Counted from the first letter of the stretch, positions 1 through 6,907 are shown. The stretch is DNA of 8,635 bases from Bacillota bacterium (GCA_021846605.1 JAJZWQ010000136.1:1-8635), one strand, 5' to 3'. A program made the numbers and translations. The notes: a model not told the origin generated them from the letters alone.

Positions 1-979
1 CCTTGCCCTCCATGTTGGCCGTACCCGCTAGGTGGAACTGGGAGAGCAGCGGGTTCCCCACCGCCTCGGCGTGGTACATGATCAGCGTCAGGGGAACGAA
101 CATCAGCGCCATCGCCGCGAAGATCGCCCACCCCTGACGGCGGTCCTTGACCATCAGGCCGAAGAGGTAGATACAGCCCACCGGGATCAGAAAGCCCAGC
201 AGGAGTTGAAAGACCAGCGAGGCCGCGTTGGGCGCCTCGTAAGGGTGTGCCGCGTTGGCGTTCATGTAGCCGCCACCGTTGTCCCCGATCTGCATGATGC
301 TGGTCATGCTGGCGATGGGGCCCTGGGCGATCGTTTGCGTGGCGCCCTGCAGGGTGTGGACCACGGTGTAGGGGCTGAAGTTCTGCGGGCTGCCCAGACC
401 CATCAGGACGACCGCCCCGAGGATGGCCCCGGGGATCGCCAGCCACAGGAGGCCGCGCACCAAGTCGTGCCAGAAGTTGCCCAGCGTCTCGGAGTTGTGC
501 CGCGCGAAGCCCCGGACCACGGCCAGGAAGAAACAGATGCCGGTGACCGGGGACACGAACTGTTGCACGATCAGCCACATCTGCGAGAGGTAGCTGAACG
601 TGCTCTCCCCGCCGTAGGCCTGCCAATTGGTGTTGCTCATGAAGCTGATGGCCGTGTTCCACGTCACCCAGAACGAGGGGGCGTGGAAGTGGGCGGGATT
701 GAGCGGCAGTGCCTGCTGCAGCAGCAGGAGGATGAAGAGCACGACGAAGCCCATCAGGTTGAAGGCCAAAAGGGCCAGGCCGTACGTGGTCCAGCGCATC
801 TCCTTGGTGTGGTCCACGCCAGCAATGCGGTAGCACAGCCGCTCCAACGGCACCAGCGCGAAGTCCAGGAAGGTGCGCTCGCCGTGAAACACCCGATACA
901 TGTAGGTTCCGACCGGTTTGGCCAGCAGCCCGATCACTAGGACGAAGACCAGCACCTGCAGGACGCCCTGGACCGTCAT
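1..979 (-). CDS. kdpA: Potassium-transporting ATPase, K+-binding/translocating subunit KdpA (N-terminal 326 residues; continues beyond left edge)
   Basis: KdpA is the channel-like subunit of the KdpFABC high-affinity K+ pump, in the inner membrane; it binds K+ while KdpB hydrolyses ATP. I translated the minus strand from ATG 979. The product opens with a transmembrane helix (residues 5-22). It carries the conserved LPLNPAHF stretch (91-98), the first selectivity-filter segment SNTNWQAYGGE (115-125) and the second segment GDNGGGYMNANAAHPYEAP (232-250), and reaches the conserved NMEGK at the window edge. The family is about 560 residues long, so roughly 235 C-terminal residues are missing. The start is supported by an AGGTGGGG ribosome-binding site about 10 bases upstream and by a promoter at 1102-1107. 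No kdpF-like small ORF precedes it: the leader has no ATG before this one. The second filter reads GDNGGG where the form I remember is GTNGGG. Family assignment is secure. Confidence 0.96.
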   Translation of the reverse strand, partial: MTVQGVLQVLVFVLVIGLLAKPVGTYMYRVFHGERTFLDFALVPLERLCYRIAGVDHTKEMRWTTYGLALLAFNLMGFVVLFILLLLQQALPLNPAHFHAPSFWVTWNTAISFMSNTNWQAYGGESTFSYLSQMWLIVQQFVSPVTGICFFLAVVRGFARHNSETLGNFWHDLVRGLLWLAIPGAILGAVVLMGLGSPQNFSPYTVVHTLQGATQTIAQGPIASMTSIMQIGDNGGGYMNANAAHPYEAPNAASLVFQLLLGFLIPVGCIYLFGLMVKDRRQGWAIFAAMALMFVPLTLIMYHAEAVGNPLLSQFHLAGTANMEGK

Positions 980-1013
980 CCCTTCACCCCACCTGCCCGC
1001 CGGGCGCCAGCGG

Positions 1014-1030
1014 GCCGCCCTTGGGGCGGC
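1014..1030 (-). repeat. Perfect GC hairpin in the kdpA leader
   Basis: GCCGCCC (1014-1020) and GGGCGGC (1024-1030) form a perfect 7-bp stem with a 3-base loop inside the predicted kdpA 5' leader. A second, weaker stem, GCCCGC/GCGGGC at about 996-1016, overlaps it by a few bases, so the two cannot form together. No U-tract follows, so neither looks like a factor-independent terminator. A role in translation control is possible but unproven; GC-rich leaders often contain such stems by chance. Confidence 0.4.
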
Positions 1031-1083
1031 TGCCGGCGGCGTATACGCTCGGCCCCGCCGTTCCGCGCGCAGGGCGGAAGAAA

Positions 1084-1101
1084 GGACCCTCCAGAGGGGC
1101 C
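1084..1101. repeat. Imperfect palindrome at the predicted kdpA transcription start
   Basis: GGACCCTC and GAGGGGCC (plus strand) are inverted halves with one mismatch and a 2-base centre, lying immediately downstream of the kdpA -10 box and covering the predicted transcription start (about 1095). The position would suit a repressor operator. As RNA the loop is too tight to be stable, so a DNA-binding site is the better reading. Function is unknown. Confidence 0.35.
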
Positions 1102-1135
1102 ATTATACTGGTGCCCCCTAAAGCCCGCCTAAAGA
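1102..1135 (-). promoter_or_regulatory. kdpA promoter with tandem 11-bp activator repeats in place of -35
   Basis: On the minus strand a perfect TATAAT (1107-1102) is preceded, after 6 bases, by two adjacent 11-bp direct repeats, TCTTTAGGCGG (1135-1125) and GCTTTAGGGGG (1124-1114), which match at 9 of 11 positions. They occupy the place of the -35 hexamer, and the hexamer at standard spacing (AGGCGG) is not sigma-70-like. Tandem 11-bp repeats covering -35 are the known layout of PhoB-family class II activator sites, and KdpE is a member of that family. The inference is that KdpE, encoded just upstream, activates kdpA here. Confidence 0.6.
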
Positions 1136-1148
1136 CACCGGGCGCAAG

Positions 1149-1168
1149 CGTTAAGGTTCCATAAAGAC
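1149..1168 (-). promoter_or_regulatory. Upstream pair of T-rich repeats, possible second KdpE site
   Basis: Minus-strand CTTTATGG (1166-1159) and CCTTAACG (1156-1149) resemble the two promoter-proximal CTTTAGG repeats. The four copies start at 1166, 1156, 1134 and 1123, which are spacings of 10, 22 and 11 bp and keep them on one face of the helix. GTCTTTA itself recurs exactly at 1168-1162 and 1136-1130. They begin about 10 bases after the kdpE stop codon. They are probably an extension of the KdpE operator, though the second copy is degenerate. Confidence 0.4.
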
Positions 1169-1178
1169 GGGGCGCCCC

Positions 1179-1859
1179 TCAGGGCTGCGGAAAGCGGTAG
1201 CCCACTCCGGTCTCGGTGAGCAGGTAGCGCGGGCTGCGGGGGTCCGGCTCGATCTTGCGCCGCAGGTGGCTGATGAAGACGCGCAGGTACTGCACCTCCC
1301 CCTCGTACTCGGGCCCCCACACCCGGCGCAGGATCATCTGGTGGGTGAGGACCCGCCCGCGGTGGGTCGCCAGGTACGCCAGGAGTTCGTACTCGGTCGG
1401 CGTCAGGTGGATCTCGACGCCGGCCCGGGTCACGCGGTGCCGCGCCATGTCCAGTTCCAGGTCCCCCTGGTGGATCACCGGCTCGCCGACCTCCTCGCGG
1501 GCCCGGCGGAGCGAGGCGCGGATGCGCGCCAGGAGTTCGGCGATCCCGAACGGCTTGACCAGGTAGTCGTCGGCGCCGGCGTCCAGGGCGCGGACCTTGT
1601 CGCGCTCCGCCTCACGGACGGAGAGCACGATGATCGGCACCTGCGTGGACGCGCGCAGCCGGCTGCAGACCTCCGTCCCATCCATGTCGGGGAGGCCCAG
1701 ATCGAGGATCACCAGGTCGGGCACGGCCGCATCCACCGTGGCCAGCGCCTCGGAGCCAGACGGCGCCATGTCCACGCGGTAACCCTCCGCCTGCAGCGCG
1801 GCCCGCAGCGCGCGCCGGATCTGGGGCTCGTCATCCACCACGACGATGCGCTGGCTCAC
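1179..1859 (-). CDS. kdpE: Two-component response regulator KdpE
   Basis: This is a 226-residue OmpR/PhoB-family response regulator that, in known Kdp systems, activates the kdp operon under K+ limitation or osmotic stress. The receiver domain spans about 4-115, with acidic-pocket residues D9 and D10, phospho-acceptor D53 in ILDLGLPDMDG, S80 and K102 (VKPF). The winged-helix domain spans about 130-225. Its end, YLRVFISHLRRK followed by LLTETGVGYRF, is close to the KdpE form I know. The start is taken as GTG 1859, giving MSQRIVVVDDEP, the normal N-terminus of the family. The frame is open further upstream, but that part lies inside the kinase gene and looks like shadow sequence. The GTG overlaps the kinase stop in GTGA, implying translational coupling. 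The target is probably the repeat cluster at 1114-1166, just after this gene. Confidence 0.94.
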   Translation of the reverse strand: MSQRIVVVDDEPQIRRALRAALQAEGYRVDMAPSGSEALATVDAAVPDLVILDLGLPDMDGTEVCSRLRASTQVPIIVLSVREAERDKVRALDAGADDYLVKPFGIAELLARIRASLRRAREEVGEPVIHQGDLELDMARHRVTRAGVEIHLTPTEYELLAYLATHRGRVLTHQMILRRVWGPEYEGEVQYLRVFISHLRRKIEPDPRSPRYLLTETGVGYRFPQP

Positions 1860-3412
1860 CCCGGCCCGCCCCCAGCGGCCGCGGGCTCCGGCACCGGTCC
1901 AGGGCGCCCGTTCGGCCGCATCTGGTTTCCCGCGGCGACCGGCCAGGTCACGGTGAAGCGGGCGCCGCCCCCGGGACGGGCCTCGTACCAGATCCGCCCG
2001 CCCTGCGCCTCGACCACCGCGCGGGCGATGGACAACCCCAGCCCGGTGCCCCTCGGTCCAGAGCGCTGGCCGCCGGAGGGCCGGTAGAACCGGTCGAAGA
2101 TGCGCGTGGCCTCCCCCGGGGGCACCCCCGGCCCCGTATCGTCCACCCACGTGGCGACCAGCCCGCCGTCCGGGGACACCCGCGCCCCGATCGTGATCGG
2201 GCTGTCCGGCGGGGCGTACTTGGCGGCGTTGTCCAGGATGTTGGCCAGGACCAGGCCCGCCAGCCCCACATCGCAGGACACCGCGGGTAACCCCTCGGGC
2301 ACCGCCACGTGGACTCGGCGCTGTTCCAGGCGCTTGCCGACCTGGCGCATCCCTTCCCAGACCAGTTCCTCCACGTCGGAGGGGCGGACATCCGGCGCCA
2401 GGGTGCCGGCCTCCACCCGCGACATGCACAACAGGTTGGCGATCACCCGGTTCAGGTGCTCGGACTCCTCATCGATCGTGCCCAGCAGTTCCGACCGCCC
2501 CTCGCGGTCCGCCCACACGTCGGGCCGCTGCAGGGCGGTCGCCGCCACGCGGATGGCCGCCAGCGGGGTGCGCAGTTCGTGGGAGACGCTAGAGAGCAGC
2601 GCGGATTTCAGTTCGTCGCTCTGTCGCAGCGCCTCGGCGCCGGCCAGCTGGTGCAGCAGGGCCGATTGTTCCAGCGCCAGGGACGCCACCCCGCCCACCG
2701 CATCGGCCAACTCGGCCCCCAGACCCGGTCCCCCCAGGGCGATCAGCACGGCGGGGTGGGTGCTGCGGCGCCCGATGGGCGTGACCAGGACGTGGGTGCG
2801 CGTGTCGACGGCCACGCGCCGGTGGTGCTTGGGCGGTGCGACCCCCACCGCGGCGGCCGCGGCGGCAATCGCCGCGGCGGGCCAGCCGTCCGGCCCACCG
2901 GCCGGGTAGTAACGGGGGGGCGCATCGGGGTCCCAGGTCTGGATGAAGGCGCGGTCGGCGCCCAGGGCGCGCCCACACTCCCCCGCGAGGGCCGCCAGCG
3001 CGTCCTCGCTATCAGCCGGGCCGGACAGGCGCCCCAGGATGCTCTGGCCGAGTTCCAGCAGGCGGCGGGCGCGCTCGGCCCGGGCCTGCGCCCGGCGGCG
3101 CCCCGCCACCGCCTGGCACGCGGTCTGGCCGGCGGCGAGCGCCGCCACCAGGAAGCTGATCAGGACGAAGCGGTCGGCGGGGGCGACGAAGTCCGGCCAA
3201 CCGCCGGGCGGAAGGAACGCGTAGGTGAACGCCCCCAGGGCAAGCAGGCTGTCCAGGGCCGCCATCCAGGGGACGGTCAGGGACGCCGCCAGTGTCGCCA
3301 CCAGCACGTACAGGACGGCGGCCCCACTCACCTGGCCGCGAAACGGCCAGAGCAGCCAGGTCAGGCCCGCCAGCATCAGGGGACCCGCACCGAGCCGCAG
3401 TACCGGCTCCAT
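1856..3412 (-). CDS. kdpD: KdpD-type sensor histidine kinase lacking the N-terminal KdpD/USP region
   Basis: This is a membrane sensor kinase of 518 residues, the likely partner of KdpE. The N-terminus holds four hydrophobic segments (about 10-24, 28-47, 49-70, 82-104) with the FLPPGGWPDFVAPADRF loop typical of the DUF4118 membrane domain of KdpD. A basic linker, a GAF-like region (about 125-250) and the kinase core follow: H-box SSVSHELRTPL with H278, N-box NILDNAAKYA with N395, G1 DDTGPG (424-429), F-box IFDRFYR (438-444) and G2 GTGLGLS (455-461). Full KdpD is about 900 residues and begins with a Walker-containing KdpD domain plus a universal-stress domain; both are absent here, and no such coding sequence lies upstream. 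The start at ATG 3412 is chosen because the TATAAT at 3476-3481 puts the transcript start downstream of earlier in-frame starts; GTG 3424 is an alternative. The ribosome-binding site is weak. A Pro/Gly/Ala-rich tail ends the protein. Confidence 0.87.
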   Translation of the reverse strand: MEPVLRLGAGPLMLAGLTWLLWPFRGQVSGAAVLYVLVATLAASLTVPWMAALDSLLALGAFTYAFLPPGGWPDFVAPADRFVLISFLVAALAAGQTACQAVAGRRRAQARAERARRLLELGQSILGRLSGPADSEDALAALAGECGRALGADRAFIQTWDPDAPPRYYPAGGPDGWPAAAIAAAAAAVGVAPPKHHRRVAVDTRTHVLVTPIGRRSTHPAVLIALGGPGLGAELADAVGGVASLALEQSALLHQLAGAEALRQSDELKSALLSSVSHELRTPLAAIRVAATALQRPDVWADREGRSELLGTIDEESEHLNRVIANLLCMSRVEAGTLAPDVRPSDVEELVWEGMRQVGKRLEQRRVHVAVPEGLPAVSCDVGLAGLVLANILDNAAKYAPPDSPITIGARVSPDGGLVATWVDDTGPGVPPGEATRIFDRFYRPSGGQRSGPRGTGLGLSIARAVVEAQGGRIWYEARPGGGARFTVTWPVAAGNQMRPNGRPGPVPEPAAAGGGPG

Positions 3413-3475
3413 CCGCCCAACCACCGCCCGCCCCCCCGCCGGTCGCCCTCCTCCGCCATACCAGGCAACACCCCG

Positions 3476-3481
3476 ATTATA
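3476..3481 (-). promoter_or_regulatory. -10 box of the kdpD-kdpE promoter
   Basis: A perfect TATAAT on the minus strand, a rare string in DNA this GC-rich, lies 64 bases before the kinase ATG and predicts a transcript start near 3469. No good -35 is seen at 16-18 bp (GCAAGG at 17), so expression may be weak or activator-assisted. The CTTTAGG repeats of the kdpA promoter are not present here, so autoregulation through the same operator is not suggested. Confidence 0.55.
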
Positions 3482-3572
3482 AGGTCCGCGGAGCAATTCC
3501 TTGCGGCGGGGCGGCCGGTACCCCCAAGGCCCCGGGGGTGTGCCTGGGCCAAGGGCATCCGCCACGGAACGG

Positions 3573-3914
3573 TCAGCGTCGGCGGCGCTTGGGCGCCGGG
3601 CGCGCCAGGGTCGTCAGGCCCAGCGCCAGTCCGGCGAAGAGCGGCAGGTTGCCCGCAAAGCCGAAGACGAACTCCACGCCCCGCCCGGCGAGAGGGGGGA
3701 TATTCCCCTTGGTGGTGGTGTTCAGCGCGGTGAGCACCCACCCCTGAGGCCAACCCAGCAGGATCCCCCAGGGGAAATTGGCCGCGACCAGCAGCAGCAC
3801 CCAGGGCCACGGCGAGTCCTGCCGACGCAGGCCCAAGACCAGCGCCCACACGATCCCGGCGACGGCCAACGCGATCTCCAGACCCAGCGCCACCCAGCCC
3901 AATGCCGCCCACAC
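3573..3914 (-). CDS. Small hypothetical membrane protein
   Basis: This is an integral membrane protein of 113 residues that I do not recognise as a named family. Three hydrophobic segments are visible (about 5-29, 37-56 and 84-105). Between the last two is a polar loop with NTTTKGNIPPLAGRG, and a strongly basic tail (PKRRRR) should lie in the cytoplasm by the positive-inside rule. The start is GTG 3914, with GGGGAGG about 10 bases upstream as ribosome-binding site. The gene is divergent from the zinc-ribbon membrane gene (64 bases between starts) and is read towards the kinase gene, ending 92 bases before its -10 box. Codon use has the same G/C-ending bias as its neighbours, and the length, hydrophobicity pattern and ribosome-binding site favour a real gene. 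No function can be assigned. Confidence 0.68.
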   Translation of the reverse strand: MWAALGWVALGLEIALAVAGIVWALVLGLRRQDSPWPWVLLLVAANFPWGILLGWPQGWVLTALNTTTKGNIPPLAGRGVEFVFGFAGNLPLFAGLALGLTTLARPAPKRRRR

Positions 3915-3978
3915 GTTGCGTCCGCCTCCCCACGTGCTGCAGGGCCTACGCCAGGGGCACGGAAATCCCTTGGAGGGG

Positions 3979-4416
3979 ATGCGCTTGAGCGAAAAGAAGC
4001 GACGGCTGGCATGGCGGAGCGCCCCGCGGCCGGTGCGGCGGCGGGAGATCCGGGATCAGTGGGGCCTGCGCATCGGCTGGGTGCGGTTCTGGCTGCGTGC
4101 GATCGCCCTGGGCGCGGGCCTGTGGGTGATCGCCGCCTCGCTGGGGCTGTGGCCACCGTTGCGCTTCCTGGTGCCGCTCTTCCTGCTGGCGGGCCTGTTC
4201 CTCATGCCTGCCGGTGGGCTCTTGGCGCTGGCCTCCTGGATCCTGCCGCTGCCGCACGAGCACCCCGCCCGCTGCCCCGGTTGCGGACACGAGGCGCGGG
4301 TGCTGCGACTGCCGCGGACGGTGGCGTTCACCTGCCCTTACTGCCACCGCAAAGGGGCGTTGCTGCGCGGCGAGATCCACCTGCCCGCGGAAGATGTGAA
4401 GGAGGGCCGCAGTTGA
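3979..4416 (+). CDS. Two-helix membrane protein with C-terminal zinc ribbon
   Basis: This is a protein of 145 residues from ATG 3979. The basic cytoplasmic-type N-terminus (RLSEKKRR and PRPVRRREIR) is followed by two hydrophobic helices (about 39-58 and 62-90), then a zinc ribbon with C99-P-G-C102 and C119-P-Y-C122, a spacing suited to one Zn2+ ion. I do not recognise a named family. The start is ambiguous. GGAGGGG (3972-3978) touches the ATG, which is too close for efficient initiation. The in-frame TTG at 3985 has 8 bases between GGAGG and the codon and would give MSEKKRR, 143 residues. Because the next gene also appears to start with TTG, the TTG is a serious candidate. The stop overlaps that next start, so the two are probably co-translated. 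The ribbon may bind a partner protein or nucleic acid. Confidence 0.8.
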   Translation: MRLSEKKRRLAWRSAPRPVRRREIRDQWGLRIGWVRFWLRAIALGAGLWVIAASLGLWPPLRFLVPLFLLAGLFLMPAGGLLALASWILPLPHEHPARCPGCGHEARVLRLPRTVAFTCPYCHRKGALLRGEIHLPAEDVKEGRS

Positions 4417-5402
4417 TTCGCGTGGCCGTTGCCGGGGCCGGGTTCATGGGGACCGTGCACGCGACGCGCTGGGCCACGGAGTTGGGGGTCGGGGTGGTCG
4501 GAATCTTCTCCCGCAACCCCGAGCGTGCCGAGGCGTTGGCGGAACAGGTGCAGGCCCCGGCGTTCACCGATCTGGAGGAGTTCCTGGCGCTGCCGTGCGA
4601 CGTGGTCGACATCTGCCTCCCCACCAACCGGCACGCGGCGATCGCCGTCCGGGCGATGGAGTCCGGCCGCCATGTCGTGTGCGAGAAACCCATGGCCCTC
4701 ACGCTGGAAGACGCCGACCACATGCTGCGCGTAGCGACCGCCACCGGCCGGCTCCTGTTGGTCGCGCACGTCCTGCGCTTCTGGCCAGAATACGTCGAGG
4801 TGCGCCGCCTGGTGCGCTCGGGCGCCATCGGCCGCCCCACGTCCGTCCTCACCCAACGCCTGCAACAGGGCCCGGGAAGCTCGGAGGATCCATCCGGGCA
4901 GCGCGCCGTCAACGGCGGCCCCGTGGTCGATCTGCAGATCCACGACGACGACTTCCTGCTCTGGACGTTGGGCGCGCCCCGGCGGATCCTGGCGCGGGGC
5001 AGCGAACGGCACTTCTTCACGACCCTGGAGTTCGGCCAGTCCATCGCCATGGCGGAGGCGGCGTGCGACCTGCCGGCCGGCCATCCCTTCACCTCGACGG
5101 TGCGGGTGCGCGGCGAGGAGGGGATGCTCGAATACACCTTCTCCAGCGGCGGCACCCGCCCGGACAACGCCCCGCAGGAGGGCTCGGGCATCACCCTGCG
5201 GTTGGCGGGCCAGGCGCCGCGGACCCTGACGCTCCCGCCCACCGATCCGTACGCGGCGGAGATCCACCACTTCGCGGAGTGCCTGCGCACCGGGCAACCG
5301 AGCGCGCTGGTCTCCCCGGATGCCGCCATGCAGGCCCTCCGCCTCGCGCTGGCCGCGCGGCAGTCCCTGGACACGGCCCAGGACGTCGTGTTCCCGGCCT
5401 GA
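4413..5402 (+). CDS. Gfo/Idh/MocA-family NAD(P)-dependent oxidoreductase
   Basis: This is a 329-residue soluble dehydrogenase of the family that includes inositol dehydrogenase and glucose-fructose oxidoreductase, which oxidise or reduce a hydroxyl of a sugar or cyclitol with NAD(P). The Rossmann motif GAGFMG is at 8-13, the catalytic lysine is in EKPMA (K92), and the substrate-site signature is DLQIHDDDFLLW, with D173, H177 and D180 matching the family DxGxHxxD pattern. Length is normal. The start is TTG 4413, overlapping the upstream stop as TTGA. It is favoured by AAGGAGG at 4399-4405 with 7 bases spacing and because it puts the strand-forming IRVAVAGAG at the N-terminus as expected; no earlier start gives a sensible protein. 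The substrate cannot be read from the sequence. The permease 62 bases downstream, on the same strand, could be in the operon, though it looks like an amino acid rather than sugar carrier. Confidence 0.93.
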   Translation: MIRVAVAGAGFMGTVHATRWATELGVGVVGIFSRNPERAEALAEQVQAPAFTDLEEFLALPCDVVDICLPTNRHAAIAVRAMESGRHVVCEKPMALTLEDADHMLRVATATGRLLLVAHVLRFWPEYVEVRRLVRSGAIGRPTSVLTQRLQQGPGSSEDPSGQRAVNGGPVVDLQIHDDDFLLWTLGAPRRILARGSERHFFTTLEFGQSIAMAEAACDLPAGHPFTSTVRVRGEEGMLEYTFSSGGTRPDNAPQEGSGITLRLAGQAPRTLTLPPTDPYAAEIHHFAECLRTGQPSALVSPDAAMQALRLALAARQSLDTAQDVVFPA

Positions 5403-5464
5403 AAGCTGGCGGGGCTGGCACCCCACCGGGAATAAGCGGGCGGGGATTGGCCCCATCCTAGCCC

Positions 5465-6907
5465 ATGGCTATTCGCGATCCCCGTGGCGGCACCAGGCTC
5501 CGGCCCCCGGCGGCAGGCGGCAAGCGGCGCTTCGCTCGCGCGCTGGACGCCGACGGCCTCACCATGCTGACCCTGGGTGGCGTGATGGGGTCCGGCCTGT
5601 TCCTGGCCAGCGGTCTGGCCATCCGCGCCGCGGGCACGGGGATCGTCCTGCTCTTCGCCGTCGGCCTGTTGGCGATGTCCCTGGAGATCACCGCCCTGGG
5701 TGAGATGTCCGCGGCGGACCCGGTGCCGGGCTCATTTCTCGTCTACTGCCGTCGGGTGCTGGGTCCCGGGTGGACCTTCGTCAGCGGCTGGATCTACTGG
5801 TTCTCCAGCGTGCTGACCATGTCCAGCGAGGTCACCGCGGCGGGAATCCTGACCCGGGTCTGGTTCAGCGGCGTGCCCCTGTGGATCTGGTCACTGCTCT
5901 ATTCCGCCCTGATCGTGGGCGTCAACCTGGTGGGCGTGCGCAGCTTCGGCACCATCGAGGCGGGGATGGCCGTCATCAAGGTTGGCGCCGTCGTGGCGTT
6001 TGTCGCCCTGGGCGTGGCCTTCCTGGCGGGATGGCTACCGCGCGCCGCGGGCCCCGGAGGGGGACTGGCCGCGCTGGCGCACGCGTCGTCGTTCGCCCCC
6101 CACGGCATCCTGGTGATGTCCTCGGGCATGCTCCTGGTGCTGTTCGCCTACGCCGGCACCGGGGTCATCGGCATGGCGGCGGCGGAGACCCGCGATCCCG
6201 AACGCACCATCCCCGCCGCGGTTCGCGGCACGATCGTCCTGGTGGCGGTCATGTACCTGGGGAGTTCGGTCCTGTTGGTCACCATGCGCTCCTGGCTCGC
6301 CGCGCCCACGGCCTCCAGTCCCTTTGTGGCGGCTCTGACGGCCACCGGCCTGCCCCTTGTCGCCGGCATCATGAACCTGGTCCTGCTCTTCGCGGTGCTC
6401 TCCACCATGAACGCCGCGCTGTATGCCAACGTCCGCGTGCTGTACACGCTGGCCAAGGAGCACCAGGCCCCGGGATACCTGGGCCGGCTGAATCGCCACG
6501 GCGTCCCGGCCCTGGCCACGGCGGCCAGTGCCCTCCTGCTGGTGGGCACGATCGCCCTGGCGCTATTCCTGCCGCACAAGGCGTACACCTACCTGGTCAC
6601 CGCCACCGGCTTCCAGGCAATGTTCATCTGGCTCATGGTGCTGGCCACCCACCTCCGCTACCGCCCATACCTGCTGCGCCAAGGCAAGGCCCTGCCCTAC
6701 CGGCTCTGGGGCTACCCCTACACCACGATCTTCACCATGCTCATCGTGGTGGCGGCGCTGGGCGCGGCCCTGTTCGCGGGACTGGACGTCACCGGCTCGG
6801 TATGCGGGCTGATCGGGATCCTCCTGGCCGTGCTCGTCTGGGTCCTCGCCCGGGGACGACTGGGCGTCGCCATGGCGCAGGACCCCTCACCGCCCCAGGG
6901 CCGGTAG
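5465..6907 (+). CDS. APC-superfamily amino acid permease
   Basis: This 480-residue secondary transporter probably exchanges or symports an amino acid across the cytoplasmic membrane. About 12 hydrophobic segments are visible. The helix-1 substrate-binding stretch LGGVMGSGLFLASG (37-50) matches the GG-x-IG-x-GLF signature of the amino acid transporter (AAT) branch. LGEMSAADPVPGSF (78-91) and AETRDPERTIPAAVRG (240-255) are further branch-conserved motifs, the latter being the loop between helices 6 and 7. Length is typical. ATG 5465 is the only reasonable start, giving a 27-residue basic tail before helix 1, but no clear Shine-Dalgarno is seen (GGGGATTGG lies about 14 bases upstream). It may rely on readthrough from the oxidoreductase gene. 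The substrate is unknown. Its TAG stop abuts the small inserted element. Confidence 0.92.
   Translation: MAIRDPRGGTRLRPPAAGGKRRFARALDADGLTMLTLGGVMGSGLFLASGLAIRAAGTGIVLLFAVGLLAMSLEITALGEMSAADPVPGSFLVYCRRVLGPGWTFVSGWIYWFSSVLTMSSEVTAAGILTRVWFSGVPLWIWSLLYSALIVGVNLVGVRSFGTIEAGMAVIKVGAVVAFVALGVAFLAGWLPRAAGPGGGLAALAHASSFAPHGILVMSSGMLLVLFAYAGTGVIGMAAAETRDPERTIPAAVRGTIVLVAVMYLGSSVLLVTMRSWLAAPTASSPFVAALTATGLPLVAGIMNLVLLFAVLSTMNAALYANVRVLYTLAKEHQAPGYLGRLNRHGVPALATAASALLLVGTIALALFLPHKAYTYLVTATGFQAMFIWLMVLATHLRYRPYLLRQGKALPYRLWGYPYTTIFTMLIVVAALGAALFAGLDVTGSVCGLIGILLAVLVWVLARGRLGVAMAQDPSPPQGR

Noticed and set aside
32..940. Long plus-strand open frame of 302 codons opposite kdpA
   Set aside because: Low-complexity His/Gln/Arg/Gly-rich translation typical of the antisense of a GC-rich gene; the minus strand encodes unmistakable KdpA.
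980..1101. c-di-AMP riboswitch or other known riboswitch upstream of kdpA
   Set aside because: Known to occur before K+ transporter genes in some bacteria, but I cannot see the conserved core of any class, and the leader is short.
1169..1178. GGGGCGCCCC palindrome followed by GTCTTTA after the kdpE stop, as terminator
   Set aside because: No room for a loop beyond a 3-bp stem and only three consecutive T; it is too weak to call a terminator.
1860..2429. Upstream extension of the kdpE frame to 416 codons
   Set aside because: The extra part lies inside the kinase gene and has no receiver-like or other domain; GTG 1859 gives the normal KdpE N-terminus.
3520..3539. Inverted repeat ACCCCC/GGGGGT as terminator of the small membrane gene
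   Set aside because: 6-bp stem with an 8-base loop and no T-tract on the minus strand; not distinguishable from GC-rich background.
3413..3565. Longer kinase start at 3565
   Set aside because: The added 51 residues are Gly/Pro/Arg-rich without a domain and lie mostly upstream of the predicted transcript start at about 3469.
3501..4412. Extension of the oxidoreductase frame upstream to 633 codons
   Set aside because: It overlaps two better gene candidates on both strands and shows no protein family; the Rossmann fold begins right after TTG 4413.
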